From an uncultured Lachnospiraceae bacterium (GTDB lineage Bacteria; Bacillota; Clostridia; Lachnospirales; Lachnospiraceae), in assembly GCA_910585205.1 (NCBI GenBank), contig CAJUCC010000020.1:1-59421 (forward strand): a stretch of 59,421 nucleotides of DNA. The letters are read 5' to 3'. This document shows, piece by piece, positions 33,341-42,760 of the stretch. Under the pieces are notes generated by a model, which did not search any database, was not told the DNA's origin, and was given only the letters and a program-made list of their open reading frames with translations. Position 1 is the stretch's first letter. The number at the start of each line of letters is the position of its first letter. A program made the position numbers and the translations under genes.

Positions 33341-34093
33341 ATGGAATGTAATGTGAGTATTATCATACCGGTCTACAATGCGGCGGCTTTTCTGGAAGAG
33401 ACGATCGCTTCCGTACGTGGACAGGAGGAAACGGACTGGGAGCTGATCCTGGTGGATGACAGATCGCAGGACGGCAGTATGGAAATTATGGAGCGGTGCG
33501 CGGCGCAGGACTGCCGCATCCGCGTGATCCGACAGCCGGAAAACAAAGGGGCGGCCGCAGCCAGAAACCGCGGTGTGCAGGAAGCGCGCGGCAGGTATAT
33601 CGCCTTTCTGGACAGCGATGATCTGTGGAAGGCACGGCGGCTTTCCGCGGGTCTGGCTTTTATGAAGGCGCACGGGGCCGGCTTTGTGTTCAGCGGCTAT
33701 GAGTTTGCCGATGAAGCGGGGCGGGGAACCGGAAAAGTGGTTCGGGTGCCGCAGCGGCTCTGCTATCGGGAGGCGCTGAAAAATACGACAATCTTTACTT
33801 CCACGGTACTGTTTGACACGGAGAAAATACCAAGAGAACTGATCCGCATGCCGCTTGTCAAAAGCGAGGACACGGCGACGTGGTGGAATATTCTGCGCAA
33901 CGGCCATACGGCTTACGGACTGGACGAAAATCTGGTGCTTTACCGGAGAAGTACAAACACGCTTTCCTCTAATAAAATAGAAGCCATTCGCAGGATCTGG
34001 AACCTGTATCGAAGGGTGGAAAAGCTGTCCCTGCCATACAGTATGTATAACTTTGTATTCTACGCAGCGCGTGCCGTACTGCGCAGAGTTTGA
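33341..34093 (+). CDS. GT2 glycosyltransferase (EpsE/WfgS-like)
   Basis: Cytosolic family 2 glycosyltransferase, 250 residues, with VSIIIPVYNAAAFLEETI, VDDRSQDGS, AAARNRGVQEARG and the metal-binding FLDSDDLWK. A C-terminal SEDTATWWNILRNG corresponds to the usual ED acid-base motif. No membrane helices. It lies between the GtrB-like enzyme and the initiating sugar-phosphate transferase and is expected to add a sugar to the growing repeat unit; donor and acceptor cannot be told. Confidence 0.88.
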   Translation: MECNVSIIIPVYNAAAFLEETIASVRGQEETDWELILVDDRSQDGSMEIMERCAAQDCRIRVIRQPENKGAAAARNRGVQEARGRYIAFLDSDDLWKARRLSAGLAFMKAHGAGFVFSGYEFADEAGRGTGKVVRVPQRLCYREALKNTTIFTSTVLFDTEKIPRELIRMPLVKSEDTATWWNILRNGHTAYGLDENLVLYRRSTNTLSSNKIEAIRRIWNLYRRVEKLSLPYSMYNFVFYAARAVLRRV

Positions 34094-34106
34094 GGAGGCA
34101 ACGCGC

Positions 34107-35489
34107 ATGAGAAAACTGGAGACTTATAAGAGACTGATTCAGATAGCCATGTCATCGTTCTGTATTGCGCTGCAGATGGTGATTTATGCACTGTTCTGGT
34201 ATGGTTATTACAGCGAACGCATGTATCTGAAATTTTACTTTAAGGGCCATATCCTGATGCTGTTCGTCTATGTGGTTTTGCTGTTTTTCTTTTCCCAGAT
34301 GTACGGCGGGATGCGGATCGGCTATCTGCGCTCGGGCGAAGTTATGTTTTCTCAGGTTTTTGCCACGCTGTGTGTCAATGCCATCACATATTTGCAGATG
34401 TGTCTGATGGTGCGGGGATTTCTCGATATTGTACCGCTGTTTTATATGACCTTGTCGGAGGCGGCGGTGATTATATTGTGGACAATGGGAAGTGCGGGCA
34501 TCTACCGGCGGATCTTTTCCCCGCGTAATCTGCTGCTGGTACACGGAGACCGGCCTATCGGGGACATTCTGCAAAAGTTTGCGTCCCGGAGGGACAAGTA
34601 CCGGATTACAAAAAATATTCATATCGGTATCGGGGCGGACGGCATTTGTCAGGAAGCAGAAAACGGTTATGACGGTGTCGTGCTCTGGGATATTCCCGCC
34701 CAGATCCGCAATAAGATTTATAAATTTTGTTTTGGCGTGGGGATACGGGTTTATATTATGCCAAAGATACCGGATATTCTGATTAAAGGGGCGGATCAGC
34801 TCCATCTGTTTGACACGCCCATTCTGCTGACACGGGAATATGTGCTGAGCGTGGAACAGCGGATGGCAAAGCGGATCATTGACTTTGTCTGCGCCGTGCT
34901 GCTGTGCATAATCGCGTCTCCGATTATGCTGCTGACGGCGATTGCCATCAAGCTGTATGACAGAGGGCCGGTTCTGTATAAACAGGTCCGCTGCACCCGG
35001 GATATGCGGGAATTTTATATTTTAAAATTCCGCAGCATGCGGGTGGATGCGGAAAAGGACGGGGTGGCGAGACTGGCGTCGAAAAACGATGACAGGATTA
35101 CACCGGTCGGCCGGTTTATCCGTATGGTGCGCATTGACGAACTGCCGCAGCTTTTTAATATTGTAAAGGGCGAGATGACATTTATCGGGCCGCGGCCGGA
35201 GCGCCCTGAGATTATTATGCAGTATATCACGGATATGCCGGAATTTATATTCCGCACAAAGGTGAAGGCGGGACTGGCCGGTTATGCGCAGGTATATGGC
35301 AAGTATAATACGACCCCTTATGATAAATTAAAACTGGATTTATTTTATATTGAGAACTATTCGATATGGCTGGATATTAAGCTGATGCTGCTGACACTGA
35401 AAATTTTATTTAAGCCGGACAGCACAGAGGGCGTTGACAGCAGCCAGACGACGGCGATGAAAAACGGAACACACCGCGAGGGAAAGTAA
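34107..35489 (+). CDS. Polyprenyl glycosylphosphotransferase (initiating sugar transferase)
   Basis: Starts repeat-unit assembly by moving a sugar-1-phosphate to undecaprenyl phosphate. Four N-terminal membrane helices (about residues 10-130), a CoA-binding-like middle domain, a re-entrant hydrophobic segment (about 270-290) and the catalytic domain with KRIIDFVCAVLL, FYILKFRSMRVDAE and RIDELPQLFNIVKGEM, FIGPRPERPE. This is the WbaP/CpsE/WcaJ layout; 460 residues. The frame opens at 34053, but the ATG at 34107 has GAGGAGG at 8 bases. Sugar specificity is not readable. The Wzz-type gene follows 5 bases on. Confidence 0.93.
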   Translation: MRKLETYKRLIQIAMSSFCIALQMVIYALFWYGYYSERMYLKFYFKGHILMLFVYVVLLFFFSQMYGGMRIGYLRSGEVMFSQVFATLCVNAITYLQMCLMVRGFLDIVPLFYMTLSEAAVIILWTMGSAGIYRRIFSPRNLLLVHGDRPIGDILQKFASRRDKYRITKNIHIGIGADGICQEAENGYDGVVLWDIPAQIRNKIYKFCFGVGIRVYIMPKIPDILIKGADQLHLFDTPILLTREYVLSVEQRMAKRIIDFVCAVLLCIIASPIMLLTAIAIKLYDRGPVLYKQVRCTRDMREFYILKFRSMRVDAEKDGVARLASKNDDRITPVGRFIRMVRIDELPQLFNIVKGEMTFIGPRPERPEIIMQYITDMPEFIFRTKVKAGLAGYAQVYGKYNTTPYDKLKLDLFYIENYSIWLDIKLMLLTLKILFKPDSTEGVDSSQTTAMKNGTHREGK

Positions 35490-35494
35490 CGGCT

Positions 35495-36487
35495 ATGACA
35501 GAGAGGGAATGGATGCGGGAAGGGGCGGACATCAGGCTTCTGGCTCTCCTTTATCGGAAAAAAATGTGGATTTCTATCATATGTGCACTGGCCGGCGCTC
35601 TGCTGGGCGGTGGGCTTTATTTGATTGTACATGTGGCGTTTGCGCCGGCCCGTGTGTATGAAGGGGCGTCGAAGGTCTATCTGACTTTCGCGGCCGATGA
35701 CGACGGGGATGCCTATCAGTATTATAACGGTTATACATGGAATGATCTGATGAAAACAGAGCCGATTCTGGATAAAATTCTGGACGAACTGGCGGATACG
35801 GAGGACCGGCAGCGGGTAAAAGATTCGATAACGGCCGATATTTTATCGGACATCCGTCTGCTGACCGTTACCGTGCGGACACAGGATCCGGCGGAGACAG
35901 AGCGGATACTGCGGGCGGCGGAGAATGCATTGATCCGGTTCGGGGCGGAAATGGCGGAGTTTGACGAAATCGAAGTGATAGACCACGGACGGGCGGCGCT
36001 TGTGGTGGTGGAAGATGAGACGGTGCGTGCGGTTGTCGCCGGCGGCGTGATCGGGCTTCTGCTTTCGCTTCTGGGACTGGCGTTTGCCTGTGTGCTTGAC
36101 GATTCTGTCTATGTGCCTTCCGATCTGGAAAAGCGGTATGCCTTTCCGGTGCTGGGCGTGACCTTTGCCGGTGATGCGGAGACGGGCAGACAGATGCTGG
36201 AGGAACATATCGCGCATGTTTCCGCGGGGAAAACAGCGATTGTGTATGTGGATACCGCTCAAAATACCGTAACGATACCGGAAGACGGCAGAAAAGAGGA
36301 CGCCGGCCTGATTCTGCAGGTTCCCTATGGCAGCGGCGGCGGGAAACTGCTGGAGCGGTGGGTGCGCGAAGCGGCGTTCATGAACCGTGAGATTTTGGGT
36401 ATCGTAATCACCGATGCGGATAAGAGCCTGTATCGTCTGTATTTCGGACGCCGCATGATAAGCGGCGCAGCCGGGAGGAAATCATGA
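35495..36487 (+). CDS. Wzz/YveK-type chain-length protein with P-loop-less kinase-like tail
   Basis: Polysaccharide co-polymerase. Two membrane helices (about residues 25-46 and 180-202) enclose an extracytoplasmic domain, as in Wzz. The C-terminal cytosolic part (about 203-330) ends in a segment that aligns by eye with the end of BY-kinase domains (AGLILQVPYGSGGGKLLERW and EILGIVITDADKSLYRLYFG), but the ATP-binding Walker A and A' motifs and a tyrosine cluster are absent. So it looks like a Wzz fused to a shrunken, non-catalytic kinase relic. GAGGGAAAG precedes the ATG; the stop overlaps the next start (ATGA). Confidence 0.8.
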   Translation: MTEREWMREGADIRLLALLYRKKMWISIICALAGALLGGGLYLIVHVAFAPARVYEGASKVYLTFAADDDGDAYQYYNGYTWNDLMKTEPILDKILDELADTEDRQRVKDSITADILSDIRLLTVTVRTQDPAETERILRAAENALIRFGAEMAEFDEIEVIDHGRAALVVVEDETVRAVVAGGVIGLLLSLLGLAFACVLDDSVYVPSDLEKRYAFPVLGVTFAGDAETGRQMLEEHIAHVSAGKTAIVYVDTAQNTVTIPEDGRKEDAGLILQVPYGSGGGKLLERWVREAAFMNREILGIVITDADKSLYRLYFGRRMISGAAGRKS

Positions 36488-37296
36488 GAGAGCAAACGCT
36501 GGAACTGCTCGTGTCCGCGGTAAACGAGACGCCGGCGGCGCTGGCGGAGAAAATGAATATCCGTACGGAAGCCGTTATTATCAATCAGTGCGGTCACTTT
36601 GCCTATGAGGAGTTTTCATGCCGCGGGCATCTGGTCAGAGCGTGGTCGCTGCGGGAACGGGGCGTGGGGCTGAGCCGCAACAGCGCCCTGATGCGGGCGC
36701 AGGGAGACATCTGCCTTTTTGCGGATGAAGACATCCGGTATGCGGACGATTACGCGGATGCGGTTCTTTCGCAGTTCGCGGCACACCCGGAGGCAGATAT
36801 GCTGCTTTTTAATGTGGATGTGTGCGAAAACCGCCGGACGTATCACATCGACCGCTATGGCAGAGTACGGCTCTATAACTGCGGCAGATACCCGGCATAC
36901 AGTTTTGCGGTGCGGCGGGAAGCGATGCATCGGAAGAATGTCTGGTTTTCCCTGCTTTTCGGCGGCGGCGCCCGCTACAGCAACGGAGAGGACAGCCTGT
37001 TTATCCGGGACTGCATCCGCAGCGGCATGCGGGTATATAAGACGCCGGTGACGATCGGCAGGGAAGAGGAGCGGGAGTCCACCTGGTTTTCCGGGTATCA
37101 TGAAAAATTCTTTTTCGACAGGGGTGTGTTGTATGAATCCCTGTACGGTAAACTTGCCAGACCCATTGCACTGCAGTTTCTGCTGCGGCACAGGAGGGTG
37201 ATGTGCGGGGAAATACCGGTATCGCGCGCCTATGCCATCATGTGTGACGGTCTGCGGGAGGCACGGGGGCGGACAGGCGCCGGGGATACGGAGTAA
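36484..37296 (+). CDS. Divergent GT2 glycosyltransferase
   Basis: 270 residues. The usual N-terminal strand is shortened (LELLVSAVNETPAALAEKMN), followed by AVIINQCG, GVGLSRNSALMRAQGDICLF and the DxD equivalent ADEDIRYADDY. GGGARYSNGEDSLFIRDCIR resembles the acceptor-side ED motif. These features fit a GT2 enzyme seen in Clostridia capsule loci; donor is unknown. Its start codon overlaps the Wzz stop, with GGGAGG 5 bases upstream, so it is translationally coupled. Confidence 0.8.
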   Translation: MREQTLELLVSAVNETPAALAEKMNIRTEAVIINQCGHFAYEEFSCRGHLVRAWSLRERGVGLSRNSALMRAQGDICLFADEDIRYADDYADAVLSQFAAHPEADMLLFNVDVCENRRTYHIDRYGRVRLYNCGRYPAYSFAVRREAMHRKNVWFSLLFGGGARYSNGEDSLFIRDCIRSGMRVYKTPVTIGREEERESTWFSGYHEKFFFDRGVLYESLYGKLARPIALQFLLRHRRVMCGEIPVSRAYAIMCDGLREARGRTGAGDTE

Positions 37297-37304
37297 GGAG
37301 TGTT

Positions 37305-38411
37305 ATGACGGTATATATCATACTGACCATACTGACGGTCGCGGTGGCGGCGCTGGTCAAAAAGCGGGAAGGATATGCGGGAGCGGAATATGGGCCGACA
37401 AGGCAGCAGGTGTGCAACGGGGTCTGCCTTTTGACACTTTTTCTTATGCTGTTCGGCGTATCGGCCTGTCGGTATCAGGTCGGAAATGATTACAGCCGCT
37501 ATGAGGAATTTTTTCATCTGATTCCGTTAAAGCAGGTCGTGCCGACGGAATTCGGTTTTAATATGACAGTGCGCCTGATGCAGCTTTTGTTCGGGATTGA
37601 TACAAAGCTGCCCATATTTGCGTTGTTTGCGTTTGTGACAGTCTGCTTTATGGTGAAGGCCCTGTATGACCAGAGTGAGGACTTTCTGTTCTCATTTTTC
37701 TTATTTATGACGCTCAGCTATTATTTTCAGAGTCTCAATACGGTGCGTTACTATCTGGCCTGGTCGGCAGCCGTTTTTTCCATGAAGTATGTGCTGAAAG
37801 GGCAGTATGTGAAATTTGTGCTGTTGATTCTGCCCGTGGCGACGATTCACAAGTCGATCCTGCTTGTTCTGTTAATCTATCCGCTGGCGAATCTCCCGTG
37901 GAAGCGGTGGCAGCTTATGGTACTGACGCTGTTTGCGGCGAGCGGGCTGGTCTTACAGGACTGGTATCTGAAAATCATCGTCAGGCTCTATCCCAGTTAT
38001 GAAAACACCGCTTATCTGGACGGGGGCACTTCTCTGATTAACATTGTCAGGATTATCGGAGTATTTGTGCTGTCCGTTTTATACTACCGGCAGGCGGTTG
38101 CGGGACAGAAACAAAACCGGTTTTACTTTCATCTGAATTTTTTTGCTCTGCTGCTCTATACATGCGGCTCATTTGTCCCCGAGATTTCCAGAGTGGGGTA
38201 TTATATGACGGCGGGACATATCTTTCTGCTGCCTTCGCTTGTCAGCCGCATCGGGAGCAGACGGCAGCGTCGGTTCTGGCGGACGGCGGTTGTAGTGGCA
38301 GCCGTGCTGTATTTTGCCATATTTTTAATCAAAGCGCAGGATCTGCTGGTACGGATTGTGCCATATCATACATGGATTTTTCCTGCGGAAATTACCGGAA
38401 AGGCGGTGTAA
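37305..38411 (+). CDS. epsG: EpsG-family polysaccharide polymerase
   Basis: Wzy-like polymerase that joins lipid-linked repeat units on the outer face of the membrane. 368 residues and about nine to ten hydrophobic segments. The first outer loop carries the EpsG family pattern CRYQVGNDYSRYEEFF, and the segment NTVRYYLAWSAAVFSMKY is another conserved block. An AAGGAG site lies before the ATG; neighbours are GT2 enzymes. It is the only polymerase candidate in the window, so the locus is of the Wzx/Wzy-dependent type. Confidence 0.88.
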   Translation: MTVYIILTILTVAVAALVKKREGYAGAEYGPTRQQVCNGVCLLTLFLMLFGVSACRYQVGNDYSRYEEFFHLIPLKQVVPTEFGFNMTVRLMQLLFGIDTKLPIFALFAFVTVCFMVKALYDQSEDFLFSFFLFMTLSYYFQSLNTVRYYLAWSAAVFSMKYVLKGQYVKFVLLILPVATIHKSILLVLLIYPLANLPWKRWQLMVLTLFAASGLVLQDWYLKIIVRLYPSYENTAYLDGGTSLINIVRIIGVFVLSVLYYRQAVAGQKQNRFYFHLNFFALLLYTCGSFVPEISRVGYYMTAGHIFLLPSLVSRIGSRRQRRFWRTAVVVAAVLYFAIFLIKAQDLLVRIVPYHTWIFPAEITGKAV

Positions 38412-38414
38412 GGG

Positions 38415-39224
38415 ATGGAAAAGATTACCTTCAGCATTATCGTAGTCTGTAAGGACGCAGGGGATAAGCTCGGCAAGACGGTGCGGAGCGTATTGACACA
38501 GAGTTATCCGCATTATGAGATAATTGTCAAGGACGGGATGTCCGCGGACGGTTCGGTGGATCGTCTGCCGGCAGATAAGAGAATTCGTATAGTGCGGCAG
38601 AAAGACAGAGGCATTTATGATGCCATGAATCAGGCCATTGTGCTGGCGCAGGGCGATTATCTGCTCTTTTTGAACTGCGGTGATTACTTATACGATGAAA
38701 AGGTTCTGGCAAAGGCAGGCGTGTGGATTGCCACGGACAGAGCGGCTTCGGAAATCTATTATGGGGATATTTACAACCGCAGTGTGGGGGCAAAGATCAT
38801 TTCCAATCCCCGGATCAATGCCTTTGCCTGCTATCGGAACATTCCCTGCCATCAGGCGTGCTTTTATGCGAGAGAACTGATGCAGCGGCGCCCATATCAG
38901 CCCAAATACCGGGTGCGGGCCGATTATGAGCACTTTCTGGGAAGCTATTTTGCGGATGGCGTCCGTCCGGTCTCCATGCAGATCGTCGTAGCCTCTTATG
39001 AGGGAGGCGGATTTTCGGAGACGCGGGAGAATGAAAGACTGTCGGCAAGAGAACATGCGGCGATTGTAAAGAAATACATGCGCAGGGGACAGATTTTCCG
39101 GTACCGGCTGCTGATGGCGCTGTCTCTGGCGCCTGTGCGGACATGGATCTCGAAAAATGCCAGACTGGCGGGGATATACCAGAAAACAAAGGAATGCCTG
39201 TACCGGAAACGGAGAAGAGGATAA
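38415..39224 (+). CDS. GT2 glycosyltransferase (WcaA/PGL-type)
   Basis: 269 residues with FSIIVVCKDAGDKLGKTVRS, IIVKDGMSADGS and DRGIYDAMNQAI and the DxD-like FLNCGDYLYD. The block RGIYDAMNQAI followed by GDYLLFLNCGD is typical of colanic-acid-type WcaA/WcaE-like transferases. The His/Tyr-rich region CYRNIPCHQACFY is also conserved there. The protein ends in a very basic tail (KRRRG). It starts 3 bases after the polymerase stop. Confidence 0.88.
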   Translation: MEKITFSIIVVCKDAGDKLGKTVRSVLTQSYPHYEIIVKDGMSADGSVDRLPADKRIRIVRQKDRGIYDAMNQAIVLAQGDYLLFLNCGDYLYDEKVLAKAGVWIATDRAASEIYYGDIYNRSVGAKIISNPRINAFACYRNIPCHQACFYARELMQRRPYQPKYRVRADYEHFLGSYFADGVRPVSMQIVVASYEGGGFSETRENERLSAREHAAIVKKYMRRGQIFRYRLLMALSLAPVRTWISKNARLAGIYQKTKECLYRKRRRG

Positions 39225-39230
39225 CGGATT

Positions 39231-40526
39231 ATGAGGGTACTTTGGCTGTGCAACATTATGCTGCCGGTGATCGCGGATGCTCTGGGGCTGCCTGTGAGCA
39301 ACAAAGAGGGATGGCTTTCGGGGCTGGCGGCAAAATTTTGCGGGGAAAACGGAGAAAAAGAGCAGGAGGAAGGAAGAGGGATAACGCTCGGTGTGTGCTT
39401 TCCCATATCGGGTGTCACCATGCAGGGTGAGACAAAGGGGATTGCCTGGTACGGATTTCCGGAAGACACCGTTCATCCCGAATGCTACGATGAGGCGATG
39501 GAAGGGCATTTCCATAAAATACTGGAAGATTTTTCCCCGGATATTGTACACTGTTTCGGGACGGAGTATCCGCATACGCTGGCTATGACAAAGGCTTTCG
39601 GCCGGCCGGAGCGGACGCTGATCGGCATTCAGGGGTTGTGCTTTGTATATGCCGACGCCTATATGGCCGATCTGCCCGAGCGGATCCGGACGCGGACACT
39701 GCTGCGGGATTTTCTGAAGCAGGATAATCTGGTCCGGCAGCAGAAAAAATACAGACAGCGGGGAGAATACGAAAAAGAAGCGCTGCAAAATACAGGGCAT
39801 GTCACCGGGCGCACTGACTGGGACAGGAAGTGGACGAAGGCGGTGAATCCGGCGGCATCCTATCATTTTATGAACGAAACGCTGCGGGAGCCTTTTTACG
39901 GGCCGGTATGGGACAGAGATTCCTGTATCCCCTGCCGTATCTTTATGAGCCAGGGCAATTATCCGATCAAGGGGCTGCACTATGTCCTGGAGGCGCTGCC
40001 GCGGATTCTGGCGGTTTATCCCCGGACATGCGTCTGCGTGGCGGGGGATACGATCACTCGTTTTTCCACCTGGAAGGAAAAGCTGAAAATATCGTCATAC
40101 GGAAGGTATCTGCTGGAACTGATACAGACAAACGGTCTGGAGCGGTCGGTTGTTTTTCTGGGCAGGCTGGATGCCGGGAAAATGCTCGAGCAATATCTGT
40201 GCAGTCATGTGTTTCTCTCTCCGTCGTCGATTGAAAATTCGCCGAATTCCGTCGGTGAGGCCATGCTGCTGGGCATGCCGGTCGTCAGCAGCGATGTGGG
40301 CGGCGTCCGCAATATGCTGGAGCCGGAGAAAGAAGGGCTTTTGTATGCGGCCGGGGATACCGCTGCACTGGCGGATTGTATCTGCCGTGTGTTTGACGGG
40401 GAAAATCGGGACATGATAATCCGGATGGGACAGGCTGCCCGAAGGCATGCGCTGCAGACCCATGACGGGGAAAGGAATTACCGGCGTTTGCTGGAAATAT
40501 ACGATGAAATTAACCTTTGTGTCTAA
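39231..40526 (+). CDS. GT4 glycosyltransferase (group 1)
   Basis: 431 residues, GT-B fold. N-terminal acceptor domain begins MRVLWLCNIMLPVIADALG; the C-terminal donor domain shows CRIFMSQGNYPIKGLHYVLE, VVFLGRLDAGKM, and the EX7E-type block SSIENSPNSVGEAMLLGMPV. These are retaining, nucleotide-sugar-dependent enzymes; the donor is not readable. It overlaps the next gene by 23 bases. Between residues 150 and 200 a basic linker (RQQKKYRQRGEYEKE) separates the domains, slightly longer than usual. Confidence 0.9.
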   Translation: MRVLWLCNIMLPVIADALGLPVSNKEGWLSGLAAKFCGENGEKEQEEGRGITLGVCFPISGVTMQGETKGIAWYGFPEDTVHPECYDEAMEGHFHKILEDFSPDIVHCFGTEYPHTLAMTKAFGRPERTLIGIQGLCFVYADAYMADLPERIRTRTLLRDFLKQDNLVRQQKKYRQRGEYEKEALQNTGHVTGRTDWDRKWTKAVNPAASYHFMNETLREPFYGPVWDRDSCIPCRIFMSQGNYPIKGLHYVLEALPRILAVYPRTCVCVAGDTITRFSTWKEKLKISSYGRYLLELIQTNGLERSVVFLGRLDAGKMLEQYLCSHVFLSPSSIENSPNSVGEAMLLGMPVVSSDVGGVRNMLEPEKEGLLYAAGDTAALADCICRVFDGENRDMIIRMGQAARRHALQTHDGERNYRRLLEIYDEINLCV

Positions 40527-41685
40527 TTATATCAATCATCACCAGATCCCGGTATCTTCCGTTTTGTATGAAAGACTGGGGGACGGTTATCATTTTATCC
40601 AGACAGAGCCGATGGAACGGGAGCGGCAGGAGATGGGATGGGGCGTTGACCGCAGCACGCTGCCGTATCTGCGTTGCTGGTATGAGGAACCCGGTTTGTG
40701 CGGAGAACTGGTCCGCAGCAGTGACATCGTTGTATTCGGCGGTGTGGAGGAGGAGCGTTATATTGCGGAACGCCTGCGCAGCGGCAGGCCGGTGATCCGA
40801 TACAGTGAACGGCTGTACCGGGAAGGGCAGTGGAAGGCTGTTTCGCCCAGAGGACTGCTGAAAAAGTATCGGGATCACACGAAATACCGCAGGAAAGCGG
40901 TATACCTGCTCTGCGCGGGCGCCTACGTGGCTTCGGATTTCCATATCGTCCGGGCATATCCCGACAAGATGTTTCGATGGGGGTATTTTACGGAGACGAG
41001 AACATATAACATGGAAGAACTGCTGGCAGGAAAGCCGGGCAATGCGGGAAAGCCGGTGGAGCTTTTGTTTGCGGGGCGTTTTCTGCCGCTGAAACATCCC
41101 GAATATGCGCTTTTGCTGGCAAAGAAGCTCTCGGATGCGGGGATTCCGTTCCATCTGACGATGGCCGGCGGCGGTGAAATGGAGGCGGCGCTGCGCAGGC
41201 AGACGGCGGGATACGGCCTTTCCGGGCAGGTGCACTTTGCGGGCTATCGCAGGCCCGGGCAGGTGCGCACGCTGATGGAGCAGGCGGACATTTTCCTGAT
41301 GACGAGCAATTATCTGGAAGGATGGGGCGCCGTGCTCAACGAAGCCATGAACAGCGGGTGCGCCGTGATTGCCGATGCCATGGCGGGTGCGGTTCCCTTC
41401 CTGCTGCGCCACGAAAAGAACGGCATGGTGTACCGGGACGGAGACCGGGAAGAATTTCTGCGGTACGGTCTGCGGCTGGCGCAGGATGCGCCTTTGCGCC
41501 GGGCGCTGGCAGGCAACGCCTATGACACGATTGTCGGTTTGTGGAATCCCTCGAATGCGGCCGACAGCCTGCTTGCCTTTGCGGAGGGCATCGTCGAAGG
41601 CCGGCCGGCGGTTAATGCCGAAGGACCGCTCAGCCCGGCGCCGGTCATTGCGCCCGGACAGGGATATGCTTACACCAGGAGGTAG
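40504..41685 (+). CDS. GT4 glycosyltransferase (group 1)
   Basis: 393 residues with GT-B fold. Start MKLTFVSNYINHHQIP (residues 1-16) is a common group 1 opening, and the donor domain contains LLFAGRFLPLKHPEYALLLA, QVHFAGYRRPGQVRTLM and the block EGWGAVLNEAMNSGCAVI. The frame opens at 40447, but 40504 is the conserved start and lies within the end of the upstream gene. The last 45 residues are Ala/Pro-rich and probably disordered. A second retaining transferase of the repeat unit, with unknown donor. Confidence 0.88.
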   Translation: MKLTFVSNYINHHQIPVSSVLYERLGDGYHFIQTEPMERERQEMGWGVDRSTLPYLRCWYEEPGLCGELVRSSDIVVFGGVEEERYIAERLRSGRPVIRYSERLYREGQWKAVSPRGLLKKYRDHTKYRRKAVYLLCAGAYVASDFHIVRAYPDKMFRWGYFTETRTYNMEELLAGKPGNAGKPVELLFAGRFLPLKHPEYALLLAKKLSDAGIPFHLTMAGGGEMEAALRRQTAGYGLSGQVHFAGYRRPGQVRTLMEQADIFLMTSNYLEGWGAVLNEAMNSGCAVIADAMAGAVPFLLRHEKNGMVYRDGDREEFLRYGLRLAQDAPLRRALAGNAYDTIVGLWNPSNAADSLLAFAEGIVEGRPAVNAEGPLSPAPVIAPGQGYAYTRR

Positions 41686-41692
41686 GTCAGGG

Positions 41693-42760
41693 ATGGATGA
41701 GAGAATTTACGTATGCCATACGTTTTATAATGTCTATGTGACGCTGCTGAAAGAATGCAGTCTTCCGAAGGAGCGGCAGGGACAGGCGGATATTGCGCTG
41801 AGCACGATGTCTACGGATTTTTCCGGGCTGCGCCGGCGGCTGGAGGACTGCGGGATGTTTGCGCATGTGTATCTGCTGGACGAAAAGCGGGATTCGACAT
41901 TCCCGGAACTGGAAAAATATAAAAAATCCTATCATAATATCATACGGCATTTATATAATCGGATCATATACACCAAAAAACTGGCAAAACTGCAGGAACC
42001 GTATATGAAGATCGATTTTGCGCGGTATCGGGAAGTCTATGTGTACTGTGACAGTGATCCGATCGGGTATTATCTGAATTATAAACACATTTATTACCAT
42101 GCGCTGGAAGACGGTCTGGACTGCCTGAAATATCTGGACGGCGCACACTATGACAACCGGGGACATTTTAAGCTGAAGGCGTTTCTGTCTTCCCTGAATG
42201 TGATTTTTATTCAGAACGGATACGGAAAATATTGCCTGGATATGGAGATCAATGATCTCTCGTGCCTGCGTCATACCTGTCCGAGATATAAGGTCGTGCC
42301 CCGAAAGCCGCTGGAGCTGGCACTGGATCAGGGGCAGAAGCGGATGATTCTGCGCGTTTTTATGGAGGACGCGGACGAATTTATCCGGGAACTGGGAGAA
42401 AAGGCTTCCGGGGACTGTATTTTGTTTCTGACACAGCCGCATCCGCAGTCGGAGGAAGCGCGAAGGCAGATCTGCCACGATATTATCAGGGATTATTGTC
42501 AGGGGTGCCATGTGGTAATCAAACCCCATCCGCGTGATCTGATCGATTATGCCGCACTGCGTCCCGACTGCACCGTGATCCGGGGCAAGTTTCCGGTGGA
42601 AGTGCTGAACTTTCTGGAAGGAGTGCATTTCCGAAAAGTAATCTCGATTGCGACAACCGCACTGGACACGATAGACTTTGCAGAGGAAAAAATAAATCTG
42701 GGCGATACTTTCTGGGATAAGTATGAAGACCCGGCGCAGCATAACTGGAGAACCGTATAA
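41693..42760 (+). CDS. GT52-like transferase, candidate nonulosonic-acid (pseudaminyl/sialyl) transferase
   Basis: 355 residues. Two short motifs known from bacterial sialyltransferase families GT38, GT52 and GT80 are seen: an acidic-acidic-Gly motif, EDG at residues 139-141 (YYHALEDGLDC), and the HP motif in VIKPHPRD at 279-280, plus a Ser/Thr pair in SIATTALDT near 318-322. In those families the first motif gives the catalytic base and HP contacts CMP. The locus makes CMP-pseudaminic acid and no other transferase for it is obvious, so this is the candidate. The frame opens at 41369; the ATG at 41693 has AGGAGG and gives a full domain. The stop overlaps the ABC transporter start. Confidence 0.8.
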   Translation: MDERIYVCHTFYNVYVTLLKECSLPKERQGQADIALSTMSTDFSGLRRRLEDCGMFAHVYLLDEKRDSTFPELEKYKKSYHNIIRHLYNRIIYTKKLAKLQEPYMKIDFARYREVYVYCDSDPIGYYLNYKHIYYHALEDGLDCLKYLDGAHYDNRGHFKLKAFLSSLNVIFIQNGYGKYCLDMEINDLSCLRHTCPRYKVVPRKPLELALDQGQKRMILRVFMEDADEFIRELGEKASGDCILFLTQPHPQSEEARRQICHDIIRDYCQGCHVVIKPHPRDLIDYAALRPDCTVIRGKFPVEVLNFLEGVHFRKVISIATTALDTIDFAEEKINLGDTFWDKYEDPAQHNWRTV

